In this document: positions 20,776-31,216 of the stretch, piece after piece
Numbering within the stretch: position 1 is the first letter of the stretch
How the letters are laid out: each line of letters begins with the position of its first letter
Assembly: GCA_011109175.1 (NCBI GenBank)
Contig: RDEW01000006.1
Span: 657,232-721,231 of the forward strand
Direction of reading: 5' to 3'
DNA from: Dicyema japonicum
Taxonomy: Eukaryota > Dicyemida > Rhombozoa > Dicyemidae
Length of the DNA stretch: 64,000 nt
Position numbers and translations under genes: made by a program
Notes under the pieces: model-generated
The model's database searches: none
What the model saw: the letters and a program-made list of their open reading frames with translations, nothing else
Told to the model about the DNA's origin: nothing

Positions 20776-22690
20776 TTAAATGTTCTTCGGTACCGAGTCA
20801 AACGCCTTGTTGATGTCAATCGAGACCATTGTTGTCCGCATGTGTTTTGGGGTATTGTTGAAACCATCCGCAATGAACTGTGAAAGCGTTGATAAGAGAG
20901 TCGTGGTTGATCTTCCAGAACGGAATCCGTGTTGGAAATTCGGTTAAGTTAGGGAAAAGGGTAATTTCAGATAGGATCAACTTTTCCAACACTTTTGATA
21001 TAATAGAAGTCAATGAGATTGGTCTGTATGAACTGTGATCTCTTTTTGGTTTTCCGGTCTTATGAATTTGAGTGATGAGCGAGTTCTTCTATATTTGGGG
21101 GATAGTGCTCTAGTTAACGGACAGGTTAAAAATTTCCGTTAGGTAGCTAATTGCGTATTTTCTTAGGTGTTTTAGGTGAATTGAAGATACTTTGTCTGAG
21201 CCGCAGGCCCGTGAGTTCTTTAATCCGGCGATTACCTCTGAGACCTGCTTGTCTGAGAATAGTTTTTGGTAAGGTTCATTTTTCGGTTTGCGGGCACGTA
21301 CTTTGATATTCATTTGTTTAGAGAATTTCTTGAGATCCAGCGTAGTGTTTCATAAGTAGATTAGGGTTTATATGACAAATGTGTTCTGAGAGGGGTTACA
21401 GGTCACGTTCGTATCTTCAAACTCTGATTTAATTTGTTTTGATGTTTTTCGAAATTAAGGCGATTGATTAGGTGACGCCACCTCTGATCCTTATGGTCTT
21501 TTATGCTCTGGTTGATACTTTTAGTTAGTTGTCTTATGGATTTTAGCTCCGTCGGATGGCATCTTTTCATTTGGTTCCTTAGTTTTATGAATGTAAGTGT
21601 CCGGGAATGGAGAATACAAAATTCTAGTATAATGAGACAGGAATAAATATGTTGTCAGCCTTTTGAATGGCCACACTGATGAATTCATCTATCAAACGTA
21701 TATGGGATGATAGTCCTTTGACCAATTCCAGGTCTACGAAGTCAGAGAAGCCAGACCAATCAACCTTCGGTCAGCAATGTCCGCGTCTCCTAAATCTCTT
21801 AACGTAAGAAGGATGGGATTATGGCCGCTAGAGAAACCATAGTTCACATCCCATGTAGTGATTCCTGCTAAAGAGGCAGAATACAGGCTTAAATCAGGAG
21901 AGATGTAGATATTAGTGCTTTTTAATAGGGTTCTTGTCTGTAATTTAGGATCATTAAGGATACACATATCAATATGACCATTTGCGATGAACTCGCCTCG
22001 GGTGTGAGAGGACTCTGAAGCTAGCCAACCGGGTGTCGGGCATTTAGGTAACTGCATAATAGAGCGTTCTTTAGTACTGAGAGGCATGGTATATTTGGGG
22101 TGTATGATTTTGGGCACGATCCTTGTGGTGGAATAAATGGGTTAATCAAGTTGATCCAAAAAGATGGGTAAGCTCCATTTTGATGGTGATCTGCTCCATG
22201 GTATCGTCTGAGACCAAAAGTTCTGAGGTCCGTCTACTCACGTCATGAAAAGTATACTGTTCTTTATAATTGTGAGTAGCCCTCCACCTGGTCTTTCCTG
22301 ACGGTCCTTACGGATTACTGTGTATCCGGGAATGAGGGTGTTGGCGTGGAAAATGAGAACTTGGATTCCTGAATGAGAGCAAGGTCAGCTCGAGTTGTGG
22401 AGAGGAGAGCTCGAAGTTCCAGGATCTTCCTTTAATTCCATTTGTATTTAGCTGTAGAATTATTAAGTCTCCGCGTGGACCAGGGTTTTTTACAATGTCG
22501 CCAACAACACAAGACGGAGTCGGAAGCACGTAGCTTACGGGAACCCCCAAGATGTGGGGAGAAGTTATTGGCTCTTTCGTTCCTATCCGGAATGGGTGAC
22601 ACCTTCTCGGGTGAGCCACAAGACACCACCATAATTCATTCAGAATTATGAATAGAGTGGGGGACAAAAGCGGAGAGGAGAGCTCGATTA
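20776..22690 (-). mobile_element. APE-type LINE with a 2A-like motif, endonuclease and partial RT (pseudogene)
   Basis: Right to left: an N-terminal leader, then VVGDIVKNPGPRGDLIILQL (a 2A-like sequence directly before the endonuclease start, 22476-22499), ..LNTNGIKGRSWNFE. The endonuclease end is FSSGHNPILLTLRDL (the expected SDHNP has D changed to G). RT begins with EVIAGLKNSRACGSDKVSSI and SIISKVLEKLILSEI and breaks off after VSIDINKAFDSVPK (motif A). APE-type LINEs of invertebrates are known to carry 2A before the nuclease. Several stops and frameshifts. The 3' part is absent. Confidence 0.82.
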
Positions 22691-22725
22691 ATATGTCTGA
22701 ATTTATGTTATGTCATCCAATTAAG

Positions 22726-23330
22726 TCATTTCCGACCCTTGGAGATATCATGAACAAGTTTTCTCCACTCTCCCCGATCCTTCGCAATTTGGAGTAGCCT
22801 TGATATAGGCTTTCCCGTGACGTCTACCACAGTGGATAGCCACCGAGTCCTTTGGTCGACCAGGTCTTTCTTCCCAGTAATATTGCTCAGCATAATGGTT
22901 CTTTCCAGGGAGTCAGAGCGGACAACATGCCCAAAGAACGCCAATCTGTGTTTACGATTCTTCCTTCTAGCGAAATTTCCGTCTCCACCCGTTTGAGTAC
23001 ATCGGTTTTTGTTATTTTGGAAGTTCAAGAAATTCTTAGTAACCTCCTCCAACACCACAATTCAAAAGCATCAATTTTTCGTCTATCCGCCTTTTTCAGT
23101 ATCCATTATATAAAAACCGAGGAACACGATTGCATTAACCAGTCTGCATTTGGTCCTTAAACAAATAACCTTGCTTTTCCAAATTCTATTCATTCTCCGT
23201 CACCATTCCGATTAATTAGACATCCAGAAAAAACAACATTATCGCAACACTCTATTTTCTCATTCCCAATTTTTAGTTCCATGTCTGAATTTAGAGACAC
23301 TTTATTAAACCAACCAAAAAGTTACTATTT
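22726..23330 (-). mobile_element. RTE-like LINE RT C-terminus
   Basis: Right to left: SDMELKIGNEKIECCDNVVF, LKKADRRKIDAFELWCWRR, RKHRLAFFGHVVRSDSLERT, RTRWLSTVVDVTGK and LLQIAKDRGEWRKLVHDISK. This is the standard ending of RTE-clade proteins (GS.I..DG..; ADRR.IDAFE.WCWRR; FGH..R; RGEWR.LV). Interrupted by stops in the upstream part. Confidence 0.8.
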
Positions 23331-23374
23331 GACCTTTAACACCTCTTTCGCCCATTGTCTAATTGACTCCTCAT

Positions 23375-23500
23375 CCTATCTCTCTGTCTCTTATACTCCA
23401 ATGTAAGACTCTCTAGGGTTCGTTTTAAAACAGTGAACTGTAGGTATCTCTGGAGCTTCTACCTTGATCTACCATGGTGTTCTCTAATACAGATTGCGCA
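23375..23500 (-). mobile_element. CRE/R2-type element C-terminal scrap
   Basis: Reads YLQFTVLKRTLESLTLEYKR on the minus strand, nearly identical to YLQSTVLKRTLESLTLEYRR in the element at 29072-30368. This is a second, severely truncated copy. Confidence 0.65.
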
Positions 23501-23932
23501 TTAGAGGAACAAATTACTCGCATTTAGAAAAGTCTTATATAACAACGCTGCCTCTAAACGAATGCCTTCGAATTGTCTCAAGCATAATAATGGACTTTTT
23601 TTAAGTCATATTTTTATTTCTGACTTCATTATTAATGCCTCTGAAACAAGAATTCCTTAACAAACAACCAGTATCTATTGAAATTAATGAGTAGTGAACC
23701 TTGAGTAAATAAAACGTGCAAAGTCAAGTGATGTCTGAAAATAGTCTTCATTACATCAGACATTAGTGGAAATTTAGAAGGACCTTCATATTAAATAAAA
23801 TAATACTTGATGTCCCCACTGTGTTTTAATATCTTAAATCAACTCCATGCCATATTAATACTTCATTAATCACTCCATAATCATCAAGTCGGGGTCCCAA
23901 CAAATAACACATCAATTTGTGAGTTTGTACAT
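23501..23932. other. AT-rich spacer downstream of ANAPC1
   Basis: No gene or repeat recognised. Confidence 0.35.
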
Positions 23933-26900
23933 CTAACATTTACATAAATAATCACCATTGAACTTAGACAGCTTATTATTCACTATATCAATATTTTTCA
24001 TCAACTCATAGAACACGTGGTCTATGTAAAATTGGGTCGATAATAAACGAGGAGGGTCATTCAAAGAGAATGAAGAAAAGAACTCTTTGATCAACCGAAA
24101 GTTGTTTAGATGCAAACTATAATCAGGTGTGAATTGTCTCTTAGACAAAACAGAACAATACTTAAATAACACAACAACAAATAAATTTAATTTCCCGCCA
24201 AAACAAATCCTCAAAAGATGACTGCAATTAATATATAAGAATTACATTATCAACAATCAATCATCAAAACAACTACAATCACACGCCAGAGTGTAGAAAT
24301 GTCTGATCGGTTGGAGATGGTATCGACTACCAATGACAAGTGAGTGGAAATGAGGGTAAAAGGCACATAACATACCACAATACCACGTGGAGTACATGTC
24401 AGCCGATGTCTTATATAATCACTGTCCATTACCGGCATTTCGCAAAGAAGAGGAGACCAATGGACATTGCCACAGCCATTTGTGAACCATAGTTGACATA
24501 TTTGTACTTATCATTACTCACAAACCTGCTTCTCAGATAACGACAAGTTGCAAGGACTGTCACACAACCACTCCCAGACATAATCTAATAATAATCAAAT
24601 CTACCAATGAAGCAGACAGAATGAGACACAATATTGTATTCTCTTGGATGGGGGATACACTGTATTCCAAAAATTTGTAGAAAAAAACCCAACTAAATGA
24701 GTTAACTGCAAACAATAAATTCCATAGCATTACGGTCATTACTGCTAACCAGTTTAAAGCCCACTACCAATGCCCATCCCCCAAATGAGCCATAAAACAC
24801 TCCCTGTCATATAACCACTCAACAACCTCAACTCCCTATTATCCAAACGCATACTATCAAGTGTTCTATGGCATCCACTAAACATTCTAAGGCATTACTT
24901 CATGAATTACATATAAAGGTAAGGTTGACAACAAACAGTCCCCTGTGCAGTCCAATCGTTTCCAGTCAACCAAACAGAGGGAGAGAGACTTGGTAAACCA
25001 AAATAATACTCTAAGAGTGAGAATACCCGGTTTATAAGCAGACAAACCCAAAACTCCATTCTGTAAAGAAAGACTCTCAATAATGAATCTGTAGTAAGAA
25101 AGACCAGACCTATTAGAAGTATTGAAATATAAAAGTCCCAGGGCCACTGTTGCTGCAAATGAGGTGTTTATTCTCGACCGTCCTAAAATGAGTACAATAA
25201 TAACTCTGAGAATTTGACTGGGTTTGTTCTGAGCACTTCCACGCAGAGAGTACTAATTGTTAAAATCAGTCAAACGATGCGAGACTTTCTGCTACCCTCC
25301 ATCAAATACAACAAAGTCTGGGACATTTTAGCAACCTCATCACTGCAGTCATCCCCATTCTATATTCATCAGATAAATAACAACTCCCATGACGATCATT
25401 CCAAATGATAGTCCAACTCAAAGTGAGTATGCCTCCAAACCCACAGTATTATCTTGAGAGGAAAAAAACACAGCTAATATAACCCCATTATAACCAATCT
25501 CATTAAGTATAGTATTCAAAAGGGAGGCATTTCACGCTCTAAAGTGTACCATTCCAATGCTAAGAATTGCTGCTGATTGAACTGGGAGAGGAAACTCAAT
25601 CGTACAACTCCCACTAAGGAGTGCTGTACTATGCACATTCAACAAGGAAGTAACAGCCATATCACCAGTTCCAAACCTACTAATAACCGCACAAATAACC
25701 TTCCCGCAGACATTCCAAGCAACACAGCCATAGTACATTGAGTATTACCCTGCATAACATATTGACTAACAATCTTAAGGTAGTTATCCTGTAATCTAGA
25801 TGTAATGTCCTGTAAATGTCCATTCAGTCCCAATCCAAACAACATTCCGGAATATTCAGATGTAACGTTCCCTGTTTTGAGTCTGTGGTACGAAATCCAG
25901 CCAGAATCAATCTAAAGTAGTATTAAGACGAGACTTTGGAATTCTGTGAGATCCTCAGTCCAGCAGACACTCCATTGTGGAATTCTCCCCACTGTGTCAA
26001 ACTAGCGTAGACTTCCTTATTTTTAACTTCAATCAGTTTCCCCCTTAAATGTCCCCAATCACATACGTAGAAGTCAGTTTTGCAACAGTCACCAATTCTG
26101 GAATCTCAAACGTCTCAGATGCGTAGAATTGACTGTCCCGATAATTCATTATTCCTCTAAAATGAATTAGCAGTCAACCTTCCCACAGAATTGGCATACA
26201 CTCGAACTAACATTTTCCCCAAATCCTCCTCTAACGACTCGTAGTTGCTTAAGTGAAAGGATAATCTTACATCAAGTCATCGTCGTGTTCTATGGATGGC
26301 ATAATAACCTGGTCACTGCTACTCAACATTCGCGCTGCATCAATCATTCGGCTGTCAGATGGAAATGGTGGACTAAGGTTTGTCACTTGCTTTCTTTTTG
26401 CTTTCTTGAACGTAGATACTAAAATAATAAAACAATGACATTTGGTAATCAGAGGACAGGAGATAAGTTGTTGATTATGCGAGTACTCAATAACCCACAG
26501 AATGGCATAAAGACAGGGAATATAAACACATTGAGGAAGAGTCTCAGTGTCAACAGAAGTTATATCTTTTTGTTTAATATTGTATACTCAGTTTATGCAT
26601 GGCCAGTACTACCCTCTCCATTAAATTGAGTTCCTTATTTTCCTTCTTCTTCATTGTAGCTTCCACAGCTATGCTAACCAAATTCAACTAACAAAATCGA
26701 AGGCGGTTTCCAAACACAGATTTTACTTGAAGGTGCATCTCTGAAGAGAATCTCCGATCAGCAATAACCAAGACAAGCTGTTTCATCATATTCTACACAT
26801 ACTTGCACTGCCAGTTTGGTGTTCTCACAAACCCCATCAAAGTAGATAAACTTAGGGAGAGTTTCGCCAGAGTAGGCAGAACTGATCCACTTGTAAATAT

Positions 26901-28991
26901 TTGGGGTGTTGGACAAAAGTAAGTACATTCAATAGACTCCAATACAGCTAGAATGACCACACAAAACAACGAAAGTGATAGGAGGCAAAGTCAAACTCCA
27001 ATCTAGGATCATCCCTCCAATAGTGGTGGACATACTCTATCAGAGATGACTTTCTACAGTAATATTTAATAACACCGAGCAATGTGGTACAAAATTTCCC
27101 CCAATTCTGGAATATAAGTGAACATGTAACGGATTAATTTTAAATTCTAACATTAAACATTCATAATACCTCATATACTAAGTGTAAAGCAAATAAAGTG
27201 TCCAGCAAACAGTGAGAGAGAATGCAGTTGTCAGAATAGCATGTGATTGGCAGAAGACCACTAATTCCTCGGTTATTTGTCAGTCTCTTGGCTTTTAAAA
27301 ACTCCCAATCCTTCAGTAATACAACAAATTACAGAATTGTCACGCGGTCTTTTGGAACAGAAGATTTCACACTTCCTTTTTTCTACAGTAAAATAATAAA
27401 CCGACAATTTTTTCGTAGTCTATTAAAAGGCCACAAATTTCAGCCAAAAGTGTCTCAATCGACTCCATTCGTCCTTTTGTGGGTGATTATCCTCAAAGTT
27501 TGATCCTTTGGTGTACCATAGTCCAAATATACAACTGGCTATGGACGATGGCAGTAGTTTTAGTAATCCTTTCAGGCACATTCCGACTGATCACATAATG
27601 TAAACAAATACCAATTTCCGTAGAGAAAGCCTCCTCAAATACAACACGTTTAAATTCCGAGGAAACTTCCTAGAAAATTAATTCAAGCACAAACCATGAA
27701 GACACAACGATCGTATGATTCCACCAACTCACTGAATAATCCGCTGTATTCGTCTAAATTACCCAATATATCAATTACTAAAGTCTGAGCAATCCGTTGG
27801 AAAGAAAATGAAATCTCAGTGACCTGTAATATTCACAAAATAATAAAGTGAGGTTCACTATAAAGCTTAAATGACAAATTTGTAAAAACGACCAAGGTTG
27901 AATTGAGTCCTTTAACAAAACAAGCGTCATAGCAAGGAATGATGAGTAACTCCGTCCAATCGAAGGTATTTTTCGCTTTAAAAGAAATCATCCTCAATTC
28001 AGAAGACACCAAGTAGCACAGATATTCCGTCCCCGATACATCTTCACAGACGAATGCCTTCTCCGCCTTATTTGTACAGCTAATCACATGTATTAATAAA
28101 TTTACGTCTTCTCATTCCACACCCTCTCAAGACATATTTGAGAAAGAACGCTCTTTAAATGGTCTCATGGTTGAGAGAATGAAGAGAAATTTTGAATACT
28201 GAAAGCAGAGAGTCTCCTGGAAAAGGGACGTTAATGCTGTTCTGAATAATGGATTTAAGGCTCCTCCTAATTGAGGAGAAGAAGAGGGACGAATAGCCAG
28301 TTGTTGCATGATAGACTAGGTTAGATTAGAGGGTTGGGATATGGAGAAAACATCATGATGAGTAATTGGTCGCGTAATACATATTACATGCACGTGAGTA
28401 GAACAGTCGTATAGTAGGACAAAGGGGTGGTTAGGAGAAGTGAAAATAATATTATAATGGTCGTGTGAGAAGTATTCTACTCGTTGAGAGTGTTCTTCTA
28501 AAAGTACTGGGGCTAGTTCATCAAGGGGGTGAGAAAGACTAAACAAAGTGGGGATTCCATTAGACGGAGACTGTATTCTGAATAAAAAAGCCTCGAAGAG
28601 ACACCACATTTGGTACACAACAAATGGGAGACTGTTGTACAGCCAATTACCGTCTTTGTTTCGAACGGATAGGATTCCCCTATTATCTAATATCCAAATT
28701 CCATCCTTAAGGAAAACCTAAGAATGAAATCATATTATAACTGATTTGACGTTGTCTTCCATTGTATATCGTTTGAAAAGATGTTGTGTAGAGGGGGATA
28801 ATCCACTTGTTAACAGGACCACGTTATCGCAGTAGAGAACTTCGACCTCCTCATCATTTTCATACGATGTAGTGTCTACAAACCACTTTGGAGTCTGTTA
28901 TAGTTGAAACAAATACTACAGAGTTTATTCCAAGTTCATTAATGTGTTTTATCCCATTTGGGATAAATTCTTCAACATCAGACAATTTCAT
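23933..28991 (-). CDS. ANAPC1: Anaphase-promoting complex subunit 1
   Basis: APC1 is the largest scaffold of the APC/C ubiquitin ligase that drives anaphase and mitotic exit. The N-terminus starts at 28991 (MKLSDVEEFIPNGIKHINEL). Clear APC1 matches follow: IWILDNRGILSVRNKDG, then PTLFSLSHPLDELAPVL and YNIIFTSPNHPFVLLYD, equivalent to human FSMLHPLDEIAP..LRIVFLNTDPSIVMTYD. The middle holds proteasome/cyclosome-type repeats (PLPVQSAAILSIGMVHFRA; YYGCVAWNVCGKVICAVISR). The last reading ends LSKFNGDYLCKC, stop at 23933-23935. The first two introns are 22 and 24 nt. Many later frame changes were not all resolved, so exon borders between about 24215 and 27830 are approximate. At about 1.6 kaa it is somewhat shorter than vertebrate APC1. 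Confidence 0.85.
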
Positions 28992-29059
28992 AATTTAACC
29001 GCCTATTTTAAATTAAAAATTTATTTTTATTATTATTAAAAGAGTCACCATATTATATA

Positions 29060-29071
29060 AACCTTTCCTAT
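29060..29071 (+). repeat. 12-bp direct repeat, left flank (candidate target-site duplication)
   Basis: AACCTTTCCTAT here is repeated at 30369-30380, bracketing the retroelement fragment. Confidence 0.7.
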
Positions 29072-30368
29072 AACTACTACATAGGTGTTGTGGAGTTTGA
29101 GCCCAAGAGTATGATGAAATGGATGTTATGATCCGTGGAGTACTCAGAGAGAACCATGTCCATGTGTGCTGGCAGCCAATAAGGAGAGACTATATTTACC
29201 CGTGATAAATCGGCCGTGGACTGTGTGGAGTAGTCCAACTAAGTGAGCGTATCCTAATGCGAATGCACGACACCCTGATAGCTGGGTCAAGTGTGTCTGC
29301 TAGGAAGCACGCCATAATAACGACCGAGAAAACACGGGCAACCCACCTAGGCACTATCAGACCTTTTTTGTCTGCTAAGTATGGTGTTGATGATGGTGGG
29401 CTAGTAAATGTGAAGGCGTTGATCGAATTACAATATAATAATTTGATGGAAAAGATCAACTTAAAAAGCCTTCATAAGGTCCTCTTCAGAGCATTGGACA
29501 ACCCACATGTCGACCTTAAGTCGTCGACAATATGGCTAAAATACGGTGACAACTCACCTCGATCGGAGGCGTTGTACACGTATATGCAAGACCGCAATAT
29601 TTTTTGGGGTCGATCAACAAATACATGTCCCCACTGTAAGTCAAGGAGCATGTCGGTTGATCATTTAGCCACTCGATGTGGATCCATGCTCTGCCACGAC
29701 TATGTGTGGAGGCACAACGAGGTAGTAAGGAGTCTTCATCTTCTACTATGCAATAAGTATGGTATTCGCCACACCAGAAAGTTGCGGACTCATAAGGTGC
29801 AATCTGTAGTAGAGAACACCAGGGTCCAAATTAAGGTAGACAGTGTTATCCGTACCTCGGTGCTAGTCAAGCACAATAAACCGGACATTGTGGTACACGA
29901 TAAGGAGTCTGGCCAAGTCCTTATCATAGAGGTTGGCATCACGTCTCAAGACCGTTTGCAGACTGTGGAGGTGGAGAAAAAAAGGAAGTATGACTTTCTT
30001 GCAAACGAGATGGGGCAGATGCTTGGTTGCAAGGTCCTCGTTATTCCTATAGTAATGACGTGGGAAGGAATTGCAACAAAGTACCACAAGGGTTATCTGA
30101 AGCAGTTGGGGGTAGATAGGAAGCTCCAGGCCTATCTACAGTCCACTGTGTTAAAGCGGACCCTAGAGAGCCTGACACTGGAGTATAGGAGGCAGAGCCC
30201 TGAGATGCCATATGGGCAGAGGGTTCAATTAGACAAGGCGCTCTCGGAGTTGTTTCAGCAACCAGAATCGAACCTGCCTGAGGAGGCTGGCGAACAGGCA
30301 GGCGAGGAAGGTTGTTGATTAATATATTAACTTTTTTATTGTTTGTTAAATAAAGTGGGGTGTCAATT
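29072..30368 (+). mobile_element. CRE/R2-type retrotransposon, C-terminal zinc-binding and endonuclease region, 5'-truncated insertion
   Basis: A clean 353-codon frame (29257-30318) has a CPHC..VDHLATRC motif (zinc-binding CCHC, near residues 128-145). The segment KPDIVVHDKESGQVLIIEVG follows; it fits a PD-(D/E)XK restriction-like endonuclease. It continues ITSQDRLQTVEVEKKRKYDF and YHKGYLKQLGV. This is the post-RT half of a site-specific-type non-LTR element; no RT is present, so the copy is 5'-truncated. 29072-29256 carries slightly broken upstream coding (MSMCAGSQ, LCGVVQLSERIL). The short 3' UTR ends near 30368. Higher GC and an intact frame suggest a fairly recent insertion just upstream of ANAPC1. 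Confidence 0.82.
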
Positions 30369-30380
30369 AACCTTTCCTAT
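30369..30380 (+). repeat. 12-bp direct repeat, right flank (candidate target-site duplication)
   Basis: Identical to 29060-29071; lies directly after the element's 3' UTR. Confidence 0.7.
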
Positions 30381-30502
30381 TTTATTGTAAGCAAATAATT
30401 TATCATTCGCAACCAGAAACCGCTCTCAAAGTTCAAATGAAGCTGTACAATACGTGTGACTGATTTGACATCTAACCGCCTCTAAGTCTAGTAACATCTC
30501 AT

Positions 30503-30781
30503 TTGGCTAAGTATGCAGAGTCAACAATGAATATAAGCGAAAGACAATCTCTTGTATTGAAGAAAACTCTTGAGAGTATGTTTTTTAACAAATTTTACAA
30601 AAACAACTCTTTGGAAACGATCTCATCGGCTCCCGATCTTCCATACACAAGTTGTCCGCAGTTCAAGAAACTACCAAAAAGTATTGTAGCTTTACCACCT
30701 ATTTCAAAGTGCCTCAAGAGCCACTCGGCCTCCGAGAGAACAAAACGAGTAAAATACAATGTCGTACCCGAAGATGTTTAG
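30503..30781 (+). CDS. Hypothetical small protein or exon
   Basis: A 92-codon frame starts MAKYAESTMNISERQSLVLK and is Ser/Lys-rich (CPQFKKLPKSIVALPPISKC) with no retroelement motif. The family is not recognised. It may be an exon of a longer gene, since the upstream 100 bp contains possible 20-30 nt introns. Weakly supported. Confidence 0.3.
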   Translation: MAKYAESTMNISERQSLVLKKTLESMFFNKFYKNNSLETISSAPDLPYTSCPQFKKLPKSIVALPPISKCLKSHSASERTKRVKYNVVPEDV

Positions 30782-30884
30782 TTTGTTCAACTCGGAATTG
30801 AACATCCAGGTCCCTTGCGTCTTCGAGCTAGAATTCCTGCGTAGTCTAAGGAATCGGATTTCTACATTTACTGGATTTCTCAGC

Positions 30885-30960
30885 GAACGCAGCTAGCTAT
30901 TTGATTGAATCTTGCTCGCAATCCTGAGAAAGAATAACCACGGATCGGTTAACGATAATT
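30885..30960 (+). mobile_element. R2-like 3' UTR fragment (hairpin copy 2)
   Basis: GCTATTTG (30896-30903) faces AGAATAACC (30931-30939) around a CTCGCAATCCTGAGA core. It shares the block with 10928-11030 and 33780-33862. Confidence 0.6.
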
Positions 30961-31216
30961 AAAACTGTTTTATTACCCTCTATCTGGACAAATAGATTAC
31001 CTACTTGTCTCTGAATGAGTCATAAAAGATGAGATTCTATCTTTCTGACCCATCAGCAGTTGAGGACTTGATGGAGTTCATACCAAGCATCTCCATGATC
31101 TCTTTTCTCAGAACACGGGCAATTCTGACGTCCGGCTTGCATCGAATATCACAAATAACTATTCTCAGTTAAACTTTTGCTTTCGATAAAAAGGATGAGA
31201 AATACGTTCCCTTGTA

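Noticed and set aside
22442-22651. Plus-strand 69-codon frame at the 2A motif
   Set aside because: Shadow of the LINE minus-strand ORF, which has recognisable 2A and APE sequence.
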